Assembly: GCF_045310695.1 (NCBI RefSeq)
Contig: NZ_JBJIAA010000001.1
Location: 310,001-374,000 of the forward strand
Direction of reading: 5' to 3'
DNA from: Clostridium_S neuense
Lineage (GTDB): Bacteria > Bacillota > Clostridia > Clostridiales > Clostridiaceae
Length of the DNA stretch: 64,000 bases
The position numbers were made by a program, and so were the translations under genes. Below, piece after piece: positions 52,416-62,250 of this stretch. The first letter of the stretch is position 1. The number at the start of each line of letters is the position of its first letter. The notes under the pieces are model-generated. The model was given only the letters and a program-made list of their open reading frames with translations, searched no databases and was not told where the DNA came from.

Positions 52416-55400
52416 TTACGCAGTTATCTTCTTTATTCCCATTTCATTAAGTTTATTCAGCAGACGATTTATGGTTCTATCCTGATTTCTGTAGAACTCA
52501 CTTCCTCTTATTCGGTAAAAAATCCAGCCAACTCTCTCAAGTGCCATTTGCCTTTCTCTATGCTTTTCCCAATCCTCAATATTGCTCCATCTTCCACCAT
52601 CACATTCAACAGCAATTCTATTGTTTTCATCCTCTATTATAAAATCAACCTTGTATTTTCCAAGACCAACAAACGGCTTTATGTCATAGCCCCTCTTCTT
52701 AACAGCATTAAAAACATCCTTTTCAAATTCACCAGCCAAGACCATATTATCGCTATTTTTTTCAGAAGAAGCTATATTAGGATCTAAACAATATCTGAGA
52801 AATTTAGTTCTTACACAGTTGCTGCTTAACTTGTCCTCATCAACAGAATAAAAAATCCACATCTGATTTCTAGCACGGCTAGCTGCAACATTAAATCTCC
52901 TAACATCAGCCTCACGAGTTAGTGCTGTAAATTTACTATTATTTGAAACAACCATAGATAAAAACATAACGTCCCTCTCATCCCCTTGGAAGGAATAAGC
53001 ATCACCACATAAAAGCTTTCTCCTTAAAAGTTCTCTCTCGCCGATTCTGTGCCTTAAAAGATTCTCAATAATCTCCGCCTGTTGGTCGCCAAGTAGAGAG
53101 ATAACTCCCATAGTCATATTATCATACTGAGGATTATTGCAGCATTTTACTATCTGATCAACTATCTCCTTAGCCTCATTCATATTTACTTGGTTCATAT
53201 TATCCTTAATTCCATTCTTAACTTTTACAGCTTTGATAGGATATATAAAAGCCTCCTTACCTCTAGGATATCTCAGAGGAATTATTTCACCAGAGTAACT
53301 CAAATTATTGCTAAAACCTATTATCTCAGGTGCACATCTAAAATGCTCTCTCAAAAGAAGTCTATCTGGAAATACTCTAAGAGCAGTATTGTAAAGGCTT
53401 GTCTGTAAATCGAACCACTCTGAATGAGGTATCTCTTTTAAGTATCTATCTATAAGCTCATCTATACTCTCCTCATCAATGCCAACTGCTTGAGGACTTA
53501 TTTGCTTATCGTCACCAACTATTACCGCACGCTTACCACGCATAAGTGCACTTAATCCAAAAATATCACTTTGACTGCTTTCATCAAATATAACCACGTC
53601 AAATAAGTTCTTATTTAATTTTATATTTTCTATAACCTTGTTTAAAGGCATTATCCAAACCGGAATACAATCCTTGCACTTCTCCATTTCCCTTTGAGCC
53701 ATATTTCTATATTTAAGTGCAAACTTTCCACGTCCCTTGCCAATTCTTTTTACAGCTTGAAGCCATGCATAAAGGCTTCTTTTTTGAATGTCCGTCGTAT
53801 TCACAATTTGATTGTACCAAGCTTTTTTTGCAACTATCTCCTTAATAAGCACCTTTTCTTTTATTTTTTCATTTTCTATATTTTTCTCCAAAATATCTGT
53901 CCTAAGATTATGAGCCTTTTTTAAGAAACCATTCAGTTGTTTCCATTTCCAGGCCTGCGATATATTTTTGTAAGCCTCACGTTTACTGCTCTTTAAAAGT
54001 TTACTCGTAAAAAGAGGTGCCGCCGATTCAAGTTTATTTTTAAATATATTTATTTCCTTTACAGCAGGAATAAGTTCTTTTAGCCTTTGAATCTCATTAT
54101 AAGCCTTTTTTATTTTTTGAGTGTCCCTTTTATCTATTCCATCCGTTAAACAATCAATTCCATAAGTGTTTCTGCACATTTTGGTCACACCACTTATATA
54201 GGTCTTCTCCTTCTCGTAATTCTTAATATTTCTAATGCTTAAAATTCCTCTTTTTAAATAAGAATAAGTTTCCTTTTTGTACCAATCTATATTATTTAAA
54301 AATGTTATTTCTCCGAGGCTATCAACAATTTTGCTTCTATAATTTATATTCCAATTAACTACTTCACCAAGATTTTTAATCTCCCCCTCAATTTTTACAA
54401 AAGTATCAGCATCAAATTCTTTAATTTCTTCGCCCTTAAATTTTTTAACATTGCTATTCCAAAGTTCCATTAATTCTTTTTCTATGTTGTTTTTGTCTAG
54501 ATAAAGCTTTACAATCTCAGCTTGTTCTCCATATTCTATAGGGTTGTTATCCACAAAACACTCTTTAAAAATGTATCTATATTCCCTATGAAGAGTTTTA
54601 TATAGCTTGTTTATTCTACCATTTGATTTAGCATGAGAATAAATGTTTTTAAAATCCGCCTCGAATTTATTAAAATCTTTCTTTTGAGGGATTTTAATTT
54701 TATGGGATACTATCCTACTTTGTATATCCGAAAGACGGCGTATATATTCTGAAGACTTAACATACAAATGCTTTATTTCCGGTCTTTCAACTTCGCTGGA
54801 ATAGTAGCAAAGCATAAGCTCCTTAAGCCAGCTTTTTTCTATAAATTCCATCTTATCTTCAGCTTTATCAAGTAGGTTAATTACCTTATCATAGTCTACT
54901 TTTTCATTATATGGAAGAGACCACCCCTTTATATTTTCCTTATTTTTAAAATATTCCTTTTCAAGTTCCACATAATCCTCAACTGTGCTGCAAACTTCAT
55001 CGCATTGAGGAAGCTCTGAAAAAACTTTAAGTGCACTATTTACCTTATTTATATCTTTATTATTAACACTGTTAAGTAAATATATAAAATGAGCAAATTG
55101 CTGATCGTTAATTGGACAATCTCTATCCATTGAAATTTCATCGTCAATCCAATTAAGCTCACTCTCATTTTTCCTTACCCATTTTGCAATTTCCATAAGT
55201 GTATAAATTTCACCCTTAATATTAAGCTTCTTAGTCTCAATACACTCAGCTTCTTTAATCTTTTCATATAGGTTTTTTTGTTTCATCCTGCACTCTGAAA
55301 GTTCCTTTTTCAGTGGAATTACTTCTTTATTTATATCGTCTGGGTTAAGTGATAAATTTTCCGTTATTTTTCTAACAGAATCATCTAAGTTTTTTAAAGA

Positions 55401-56468
55401 TTTTGTGTCATCTCCAAGAAGACTCATGCAAAGAGGTCTTATTTCTTCTGGCACCTTATCGGATAATACCTTGAGAGCTCGTCCAGTTTGACTTGTTACA
55501 AGAACTCTTTTTCCATGAGCAAGTAAATGGCATATTAAATTTACTATAGTATGACTTTTACCTGTACCCGGAGGTCCCTGAACAACAACGCCAAAGTTAT
55601 CACATAGCTTATTAACAATTTCTTTTTGTTCTTCATTTGCAGGAAGCGGAAAAAGCAAATTTTCACCAACACTCTTCCACTCATCGTTTTCCTTTTTAGC
55701 AGCTTCAATTTTTTCCGTTTCCACTAGTGCTTTTATAGGAAGTGGTATAGGATATCCCAAATCAACTACATCAATTATATTATTAAGTTCCTTATTCCAA
55801 AGTCTACTATCAGTTTTCCTAACTATAATTAAGGAAGCATCATAAAAAACAGGATAATTATTTGCTTTAATTTCACTAATATTTTTTATATTTTCTTTAA
55901 TTTCTCCATCGGGATTAATTTCAGCACTTAAATAGTGCACTGTCTTATATAAAATTTCTTTTACATTTTCAATATCTCTAACATCAATAAGCTCCTTTTC
56001 AAATTCATTCTTAACCTCAATTATCTTATCCAAATTAGGCATAGTCATCCCGCCAAGCATGTCCAATTCCATAATAGTTCTATTATCATATGGTTTTAAG
56101 AAAAATTTTCCCTCCTCAGCATCAAAGCTCAGCTCCATTTTAGTTGTAAATATAGGATGAAGTATTTTTTTATCTCCATTATTCCATGCTAATATATGAT
56201 TTCCCCACACAATCTCCATATTTTCACTATTTTTCTGTATCATCAAATACAACTGAAAAAAGGAATCATACAATTTTTTATTTTCTTTTCCAACTTCTAA
56301 CCATTCTTCTCTATCATCATTATTTAAAATAACTCCGTTCTTGTTTTCAAGTTCCTGCCTCCAATATAATTTATCATATTGATTTATATTTCTCATTACT
56401 TCTTCATCCATATTTTTAACGCTTAATAGGTAAGAAAATAATTCCTTAACCTTAGTTTTAGTATCCAT
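52416..56468 (-). CDS. Large SF1 helicase with C-terminal Vsr/DUF559-like nuclease
   Basis: 1,350 residues. After an N-terminal domain (about 1-280, possibly DUF4011-like), the helicase shows Walker A GPPGTGKSHT (about 297), motif II VVIFDESSQSDI, GDDKQISPQ, SFQGDERDVMFLSMV and FNVAASRARNQMW, the UPF1-like SF1B set (COG1112). A long helical insert separates motifs I and II. The last 100 residues form a PD-(D/E)xK-type fold: KVDFIIEDENNRIAVECDGGRW, then ERQMALERVGWIFYRIRG. Single-gene helicase-nuclease fusions of this kind occur in anti-phage defence (for example Hhe-like), so a defence role is plausible. GGGGGA precedes ATG 56468. No other defence gene is adjacent; an IS lies directly downstream. 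Confidence 0.88.
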   Translation of the reverse strand: MDTKTKVKELFSYLLSVKNMDEEVMRNINQYDKLYWRQELENKNGVILNNDDREEWLEVGKENKKLYDSFFQLYLMIQKNSENMEIVWGNHILAWNNGDKKILHPIFTTKMELSFDAEEGKFFLKPYDNRTIMELDMLGGMTMPNLDKIIEVKNEFEKELIDVRDIENVKEILYKTVHYLSAEINPDGEIKENIKNISEIKANNYPVFYDASLIIVRKTDSRLWNKELNNIIDVVDLGYPIPLPIKALVETEKIEAAKKENDEWKSVGENLLFPLPANEEQKEIVNKLCDNFGVVVQGPPGTGKSHTIVNLICHLLAHGKRVLVTSQTGRALKVLSDKVPEEIRPLCMSLLGDDTKSLKNLDDSVRKITENLSLNPDDINKEVIPLKKELSECRMKQKNLYEKIKEAECIETKKLNIKGEIYTLMEIAKWVRKNESELNWIDDEISMDRDCPINDQQFAHFIYLLNSVNNKDINKVNSALKVFSELPQCDEVCSTVEDYVELEKEYFKNKENIKGWSLPYNEKVDYDKVINLLDKAEDKMEFIEKSWLKELMLCYYSSEVERPEIKHLYVKSSEYIRRLSDIQSRIVSHKIKIPQKKDFNKFEADFKNIYSHAKSNGRINKLYKTLHREYRYIFKECFVDNNPIEYGEQAEIVKLYLDKNNIEKELMELWNSNVKKFKGEEIKEFDADTFVKIEGEIKNLGEVVNWNINYRSKIVDSLGEITFLNNIDWYKKETYSYLKRGILSIRNIKNYEKEKTYISGVTKMCRNTYGIDCLTDGIDKRDTQKIKKAYNEIQRLKELIPAVKEINIFKNKLESAAPLFTSKLLKSSKREAYKNISQAWKWKQLNGFLKKAHNLRTDILEKNIENEKIKEKVLIKEIVAKKAWYNQIVNTTDIQKRSLYAWLQAVKRIGKGRGKFALKYRNMAQREMEKCKDCIPVWIMPLNKVIENIKLNKNLFDVVIFDESSQSDIFGLSALMRGKRAVIVGDDKQISPQAVGIDEESIDELIDRYLKEIPHSEWFDLQTSLYNTALRVFPDRLLLREHFRCAPEIIGFSNNLSYSGEIIPLRYPRGKEAFIYPIKAVKVKNGIKDNMNQVNMNEAKEIVDQIVKCCNNPQYDNMTMGVISLLGDQQAEIIENLLRHRIGERELLRRKLLCGDAYSFQGDERDVMFLSMVVSNNSKFTALTREADVRRFNVAASRARNQMWIFYSVDEDKLSSNCVRTKFLRYCLDPNIASSEKNSDNMVLAGEFEKDVFNAVKKRGYDIKPFVGLGKYKVDFIIEDENNRIAVECDGGRWSNIEDWEKHRERQMALERVGWIFYRIRGSEFYRNQDRTINRLLNKLNEMGIKKITA

Positions 56469-56637
56469 ATGCCCATTCCCCCATATATATTAAAATAACA
56501 ATGGTTTATTCCTTATTTTACCAATTCTTATAACATTATACCATATATTTTCAGTTATTCAAATAAATATTTAAATTGATTTTTGAACATAAGCACTATA
56601 TAATTTATATAACGATATAGATAAACTACTTCAACTG

Positions 56638-56697
56638 TTGAAATTTATGTGCACCATAATGCCCATAAGACAGCATTTTGGTACAAATAAATTTCAA
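56638..56697 (+). promoter_or_regulatory. Long hairpin in the leader of the second HD-GYP gene
   Basis: Outer arms TTGAAATTTAT (56638-56648) and ATAAATTTCAA (56687-56697), inner arms ACCATAATGC (56653-56662) and GCATTTTGGT (56673-56682, one T-T mismatch). It stands 61 bases before the start. It is followed by no T-run, so it is not an ordinary terminator. It does not match cyclic-di-GMP riboswitch consensus that I know. Confidence 0.55.
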
Positions 56698-56757
56698 GCT
56701 TCAGGGTGGCTTATCTTTAGATGCTACTTATGATCTGAATTAAGGAGGTTTTAATTT

Positions 56758-57456
56758 ATGTTTCTAGAACCCATTACACTACAACTAATACTTCCTCTTT
56801 TGGCTATATTATTTGCAATTTATACATATAATAAAAGTAAAACAAAATATGATGATCTTTTACATATGGTAAATTGTCTTATAAATACTATTGAAGCAAA
56901 ATCTCCCGTAACCTATATGCACACAGAAAGAGTTTGCATTTATGCTCTTAAACTTGGTAAAGCACTTAATCTTTCAAAAAAGGACATGCTAATTTTAAAG
57001 GAAGCTGCACTTTTACATGATATAGGCAAGCTTGGAATTCCAGATAAGATTTTGGAAAAACCAGATAGGCTTACAGACAGCGAATTTGAAGTAATAAAAA
57101 ATCATCCTCGAAAAGGATATAATATTATAAAGTCAATTGAAAACTTAAAACCTGTGGCTGAACTAGTTCTTTGTCATCACGAAAAATATGATGGAAGTGG
57201 CTATCCTAATAAACTTTCCGGAGATGCTATTCCCTATCTTGCCAAAATAATAACAATTGCAGACTCCTTCGATGTGATGACCTCCAGACGTCCCTATAAA
57301 GATCCTAGTTCTATTGAAATTGCCATTTCTGAATTAGAAAAATGTAAGTGGACACAATTTGATGGAAATATGGTAGACGTTTTTATAAAGGTTCTAAAGA
57401 CAGATAAAGATATACAAAATGTCATGAACCGCAGTTTTCCTTCAAATATAGATTAG
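56758..57456 (+). CDS. Membrane-anchored HD-GYP phosphodiesterase
   Basis: 232 residues: an N-terminal helix (LQLILPLLAILFAIYTY), then an HD-GYP domain with HTERVCIYALKLG, LLHDIGKLGIPD, KNHPRKGYNII, HHEKYDGSGYPNKLSG and ADSFDVMTSRRPYK, all catalytic residues present. Likely degrades cyclic di-GMP. AAGGAGGTTTTAATTT before ATG. A monocistronic plus-strand gene with its own terminator. Confidence 0.94.
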   Translation: MFLEPITLQLILPLLAILFAIYTYNKSKTKYDDLLHMVNCLINTIEAKSPVTYMHTERVCIYALKLGKALNLSKKDMLILKEAALLHDIGKLGIPDKILEKPDRLTDSEFEVIKNHPRKGYNIIKSIENLKPVAELVLCHHEKYDGSGYPNKLSGDAIPYLAKIITIADSFDVMTSRRPYKDPSSIEIAISELEKCKWTQFDGNMVDVFIKVLKTDKDIQNVMNRSFPSNID

Positions 57457-57460
57457 ATAA

Positions 57461-57504
57461 AAAAAGATGATTTTCTCAATTTTAAATAAGAAAATCATCT
57501 TTTT
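57461..57504. terminator. Terminator after the second HD-GYP gene
   Basis: AAAAAGATGATTTTCT / AGAAAATCATCTTTTT, 16-bp arms with a 12-base loop and T-tract; usable in both directions, also 3' of ccpA. Confidence 0.92.
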
Positions 57505-57540
57505 ATAATTTATAAGGACTCAGCAAAAACACCAGTAACC

Positions 57541-58548
57541 TTACTTTTTACAAGAATCTCTTTCTATCAATGTATGCGGAAGAACATATTTTTTCTGATC
57601 GAGTTCTTTTTTGTTTATTATTTTTATTAACATTCTCATTCCAACGGAACCCATATCGTAAGTAGGCTGCTCTATAGTTGTAAGCTTTGGATAGAAAATT
57701 GAAGAAGTATATATGTTATCGAATCCAACGACATCAACATCTTCTGGAACCTTTATATTATTTTCTCTTAAAGCATTGATAGCTCCCATTGCTATTTCAT
57801 CTCCAGCACAGAAAACAGCATCAAATTTTGCTTTTTTTAATATAGCTGAAATACCATCACTTCCGTCTATAGCTTTAAGTCCTCCAAATTGTACTAAATC
57901 CTCATCAAATTCTAAGCCATTTTCTTCTAAGGCTTTTTTATATCCATAAAATCTTATTGCACTGGCATTAGCCATCTTAGGATTTACTCCTATATACGCA
58001 ATTTTTTTATTTCCTTTTTTTATAAGATATTCAACTGCTTCATATGCAGCTTTTTCATTATCTATAGTTACACTGCAAAATTCAGTTTCTGTTCCTTCTT
58101 TTTCACTAGTTTCTACTAGAACTGTAGGTAATTTTAAGTTTTGAAGTAAAGATATTATTTCAGGTGCAAGTGAACTACTCATATATATAACACCATCGAC
58201 CATTTTTTCCTTTAATACCCTTATATATTCTTTTTCCTTTTCCATATCCAAATCCGTGTTACATAGTATAACATTGTAGTTATATATGTTAGATACGTCT
58301 TCAGCTCCTCTTACAATCTCAGGATAAAATTGGCTTGATATGTCTGGTATTACTATACCAATTGTTCTTGTTTTTTGAGTTTTTAAGCTTCTAGCAACTA
58401 TATTAGGCCTATAATCTAATTTCTTTATTGCATCCATTACTTTCTTTTTAGTTTCTTCATTTACAACGTCTACATCATTCAATACCCTTGAAACCGTGGC
58501 TATTGATACTCCCGCTTCTTTAGCAACATCTTTAATAGAGGCAGCCAT
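57541..58548 (-). CDS. ccpA: Catabolite control protein A-type LacI regulator
   Basis: 335 residues. Helix-turn-helix IKDVAKEAGVSIATVSRVLND (residues 5-25), hinge KLDYRPNIVARSLKTQKTRTIGIVIPDIS, and a periplasmic-binding-protein-like effector core. The closest known protein is CcpA, which with HPr-Ser-P binds cre sites to control carbon metabolism. In C. acetobutylicum ccpA is next to ileS, as here (from memory). AGGAGTTGATTAATA precedes ATG. Confidence 0.85.
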   Translation of the reverse strand: MAASIKDVAKEAGVSIATVSRVLNDVDVVNEETKKKVMDAIKKLDYRPNIVARSLKTQKTRTIGIVIPDISSQFYPEIVRGAEDVSNIYNYNVILCNTDLDMEKEKEYIRVLKEKMVDGVIYMSSSLAPEIISLLQNLKLPTVLVETSEKEGTETEFCSVTIDNEKAAYEAVEYLIKKGNKKIAYIGVNPKMANASAIRFYGYKKALEENGLEFDEDLVQFGGLKAIDGSDGISAILKKAKFDAVFCAGDEIAMGAINALRENNIKVPEDVDVVGFDNIYTSSIFYPKLTTIEQPTYDMGSVGMRMLIKIINKKELDQKKYVLPHTLIERDSCKK

Positions 58549-58680
58549 TATTAATCAACTCCTATATTTCAATTTTACACAATATGTAATTACAAATATA
58601 TCTAATTATAGCTATTATACTATTTTTTATACCATATTTCTTAATAAATTGCAAACCTTTTAATACTTACAAATGCATAT

Positions 58681-58745
58681 AATAGGGAAACAATACAAAA
58701 TATGATTTATATAAGATATTTTAACCATAGTACTGTTTCCCTATT
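58681..58745 (-). terminator. Hairpin between ileS and ccpA
   Basis: AATAGGGAAACA (58681-58692) and TGTTTCCCTATT (58734-58745) are perfect complements 41 bases apart, with further AT pairing inside. Positioned 3' of ileS; no strong T-tract. Confidence 0.6.
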
Positions 58746-58772
58746 CTTAACTATATGATGTTTTAAATTAAT

Positions 58773-61700
58773 TTATTTTCTTTCAACAAAAACATTTAAT
58801 TTTTCACCATTTATAGAACATTCTGTATATGCCTTTTCAGCATCATAAACAACTTCTAATGCTAGTGTTTCCTTTTTAATGTTATCTTCAAATTTCTTTA
58901 TAACATTTTCAAGCATTTCATTGCCTGCTACATATAAAGTAATCTTATCAGCAACCTCAAAACCGCTCTCTTTTCTCATATTTTGAACCTTACTTAGTAT
59001 TTCTCTTACAAAGCCTTCTTCCTTAAGCTCTGGAGTTATAGTTGTTTCAAGCACTACTCCTATTTCTCCTTGACCCGCAAAAGCGAAGCCCGAAAGTCCA
59101 CTCATAGTAACTAAAAGATTGCTGCTATTGAACTCTATTTCTGTTCCATTCACATCAGTTCTTACAGTTTCCCCATTGTTTACTTTCTGTGCAAGTTCCA
59201 TTTGATTCATGGAAGCAAGCGTTTTTCTTATTACTGGAATTAGCTTTCCATAAGTCTTTCCAAGTACAGGTAAGTTAGGTTTTATTTCAAACTCAACATA
59301 TTTTGAAAGATCTGCTCCAAATTGAACCTTTTTAACATTAAGCTCATCTTTTATGATATCTCCATAATAATCTGGAAGTGCTTTAGTACTTATAAGCATT
59401 TCTGATAATGGCTGTCTGTTCTTTATATTAGCTCCGTTCCTTGCACTTCTTCCAAGTTTAACAATGTTGTAAGCAAGTTCCATATGACCTTCTAATTCTT
59501 TATCAACAAGTTTTTCATTGTATTCTGGCCATTTGCAAAGATGAACGCTTTCCACAGCATCCTTATTGAGACTTACTACAAGGCTTTGATAAATTTCTTC
59601 AGTTACAAAAGGAGTAAATGGAGCCAATACCTTTGATAAGGTTACAAGAACATTGTATAGTGTTACATATGCTCCTATCTTATCATTTGTAAGCTCAGTA
59701 GTCCAATATCTTGCTCTATTTCTTCTTACATACCAATTTGAAAGTCTATCTACAAACTCTTCTATTGCAAGAGCAGCTTGAGTTATTCCATAGGTATCTA
59801 AATCATGACTTACTTCTTTTATTAAGCTATTAAGTTTAGAAATTATCCATTTATCCATTACATTTTCTGATACAAAGTCTTTATAGTTCTCAGGATTAAA
59901 TTTATCAATTTCAGCATAAAGTACATAGAAAGAATATACGTTCCATAAAGTTCCAATAAACTTTCTCTGTGTTTCAGCTACATCCTCTTCTGAGAATCTT
60001 GTTGGAAGCCATGGTGCACTAGCTGTATAGAAATGCCATCTGCAAGCATCTCCGCCTTCATGCCCAAGTACTGTAAATGGATCTACAACATTTCCCTTAT
60101 GCTTTGACATTTTAAGACCATTTTTATCAAGTACGTGGCCTAAAACTATGCAGTTCTCAAAGGAACTCTTATCAAAGATAGCAGTTGATATTGCAAGTAA
60201 CGTATAGAACCATCCTCTTGTCTGATCAACAGCTTCTGAAATAAATTGTGCTGGATAAGTTTTATCAAACACTTCTTTATTTTCAAAAGGATAATGGTGT
60301 TGTGCAAAAGGCATTGATCCTGAATCAAACCAGCAATCTATAACCTCGCGCTGTCTTGTCATAGGTTTTCCGCATTTTGGACATTTTAATTTAACTTCAT
60401 CAATATATGGCTTATGAAGTTCTATGCCATCTGGAACGTTAATTCCCTTTTCCTTCAACTCTTTAATACTTCCTATGCACTCTCTATGTCCGCATTCACA
60501 TTCCCATATTGGAAGTGGAGTACCCCAATATCTGTCTCTGCTTATACCCCAGTCTATTACATTTTCAACGAACTTTCCAAATCTTCCTGTTCTTATGTTG
60601 TCTGGGTACCAGTGAATTTTATTGTTGTTTTCAACAAGTTTATCTCTAAGAGATGTCATTCTTACAAACCAGCTATCCTTTGGATAATACAAAAGTGGTG
60701 TATCACATCTCCAGCAATGTGGATATGAGTGAGTGAACTTTTCTGATTTATATAAAGTTCCATTTTCTTTCATATACTCAAGAATTTTCGGATCTGCTTT
60801 CTTTACAAATAAGCCCTTCCAAGGTTCTACCGCATCAACAAATTTACCCTCTGCATCAACTAAATTTACAAGTGGAAGACCATTTTTCTTTCCAAGAAGA
60901 TTATCATCTTCACCATAAGCAGGTGCTATATGAACTATTCCAGTACCATCTGTAAGAGTTACAAAATCACCATGAACCACATAAAAGGCTTTTTCTTCTG
61001 GATGTGCGAACTTAAATAACTGTTCATATTCAACTCCAAGAAGTTTTTCACCCTTGAATTCGTCAACTATTTCGTATTCCCCTTCTAGTACGCTCAAAAG
61101 TTGCTTTGCAAGTATTAAATGATCTCCATTATTTATAACTTCAACATAGTCATATGCCTTGTTTACTGCTAAAGCTACATTACTTGGAAGTGTCCATGGT
61201 GTAGTTGTCCATGCTAATATATATTTATTTTCTTCGCCTTTTACTTTGAATTTAACAAAAGCTGTAGCTTCTCTTACATCTTTATATCCTTGCGCAACCT
61301 CATGTGATGAAAGAGCTGTTCCGCATCTTGGGCAATATGGAACAATTTTATGTCCTTTGTATAAAAGTCCTTTATCCCACATTTGTTTAAGTGCCCACCA
61401 TACTGACTCTATATAATCATTATGATATGTTACGTAAGGATTATCCATGTCAACCCAAAATCCAAGCTTCTCAGACATATCCTTCCAAAGACTTACATAA
61501 GAAAATACACTTTCTTTACACTCTTTAACGAACTTTTCAACACCGTATTCTTCAATTTGAGGTTTTCCTGAAATTCCAAGCTTCTTTTCTATTTCGAGTT
61601 CTACAGGTAATCCGTGGGTATCCCAGCCTGCTTTTCTTAGAACTTTATACCCCCTCATAACTTTATATCTAGGAATAAGATCCTTCATTACCCTAGTCAA

Positions 61701-61877
61701 AACGTGACCTACATGTGGCTTTCCATTTGCTGTAGGAGGTCCATCATAAAAAGTAAAATATTCTCCATCTTGATTTAGTTCAAAGCTCTTTTTAACAATA
61801 TCTTTTTCACTCCACATATTGAGGGTATCTTTTTCCATGTCGACAAATGATTTTTCTGCATCAACCTTCTTGTACAT
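58773..61877 (-). CDS. ileS: Isoleucyl-tRNA synthetase
   Basis: Charges tRNA-Ile with proofreading. 1,034 residues: HIGH motif GPPTANGKPHVGHVLTRV (about residues 45-62), zinc-type cysteines CPRCGTALSS and CECGHREC...CPKCGKP, editing domain TTTPWTLPSNVALAV (about 225), KMSKS motif LKMSKHKGNV (about 595). Length and signature suggest the type 2 (eukaryal-like) form. Controlled by the T-box just upstream. ATG 61877 with GGGAG nine bases before. Confidence 0.97.
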   Translation of the reverse strand: MYKKVDAEKSFVDMEKDTLNMWSEKDIVKKSFELNQDGEYFTFYDGPPTANGKPHVGHVLTRVMKDLIPRYKVMRGYKVLRKAGWDTHGLPVELEIEKKLGISGKPQIEEYGVEKFVKECKESVFSYVSLWKDMSEKLGFWVDMDNPYVTYHNDYIESVWWALKQMWDKGLLYKGHKIVPYCPRCGTALSSHEVAQGYKDVREATAFVKFKVKGEENKYILAWTTTPWTLPSNVALAVNKAYDYVEVINNGDHLILAKQLLSVLEGEYEIVDEFKGEKLLGVEYEQLFKFAHPEEKAFYVVHGDFVTLTDGTGIVHIAPAYGEDDNLLGKKNGLPLVNLVDAEGKFVDAVEPWKGLFVKKADPKILEYMKENGTLYKSEKFTHSYPHCWRCDTPLLYYPKDSWFVRMTSLRDKLVENNNKIHWYPDNIRTGRFGKFVENVIDWGISRDRYWGTPLPIWECECGHRECIGSIKELKEKGINVPDGIELHKPYIDEVKLKCPKCGKPMTRQREVIDCWFDSGSMPFAQHHYPFENKEVFDKTYPAQFISEAVDQTRGWFYTLLAISTAIFDKSSFENCIVLGHVLDKNGLKMSKHKGNVVDPFTVLGHEGGDACRWHFYTASAPWLPTRFSEEDVAETQRKFIGTLWNVYSFYVLYAEIDKFNPENYKDFVSENVMDKWIISKLNSLIKEVSHDLDTYGITQAALAIEEFVDRLSNWYVRRNRARYWTTELTNDKIGAYVTLYNVLVTLSKVLAPFTPFVTEEIYQSLVVSLNKDAVESVHLCKWPEYNEKLVDKELEGHMELAYNIVKLGRSARNGANIKNRQPLSEMLISTKALPDYYGDIIKDELNVKKVQFGADLSKYVEFEIKPNLPVLGKTYGKLIPVIRKTLASMNQMELAQKVNNGETVRTDVNGTEIEFNSSNLLVTMSGLSGFAFAGQGEIGVVLETTITPELKEEGFVREILSKVQNMRKESGFEVADKITLYVAGNEMLENVIKKFEDNIKKETLALEVVYDAEKAYTECSINGEKLNVFVERK

Positions 61878-61911
61878 CAAAATAAACTCCCTTCTTTTCC
61901 ATTTTTTTAAA

Positions 61912-62140
61912 TAAAAAACTCCGTCCTCAATAGGACGAAGTTAAATTCGCTATACCACCTAAATAGTTTTAAATTTCGAGCACAATAATACTCTATTCTT
62001 TAACGCAGAATTACGAGAAAACTTACTGTAATTTCAGTCTCCAGCTCCCGGGGGATTTTTCCTAAAAACAATAGTACAGTTTCACACCACTCACTGCTCT
62101 CTTTAACTATTTACTTCTAGTACTTTGCCCGTTCTCAGCA
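61912..62140 (-). promoter_or_regulatory. tRNA-Ile T-box leader of ileS
   Basis: Read on the minus strand. The T-box core is AGGTGGTATAGCGAA (61946-61960), a variant of the AGGGTGGNACCGCG consensus; its TGGT should pair with the ACCA end of uncharged tRNA. The terminator CTTCGTCCTATTGAGGACGGAG-TTTTTT (61912-61940) follows. Stem I lies upstream, with GAGAGCAGTGAGTGG near its start (about 62090-62104). The specifier codon was not resolved by eye; the downstream gene argues for Ile. The gap 62141-62352 otherwise holds the miniature element. Confidence 0.93.
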
Positions 62141-62250
62141 ATTAATAATTTTTTTAATTCAACTTGCATTATATTATAGTATTTAGAATTTGTCAAATAC
62201 TTTTAAGTTTGCAGGCTTTCATACTATACTTTTAAGCGATAATTGTGCAT

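Noticed and set aside
56638..56757. Cyclic-di-GMP riboswitch before the HD-GYP gene
   Set aside because: Neither the GEMM-I nor the GEMM-II core could be found by eye; only a plain hairpin is visible.
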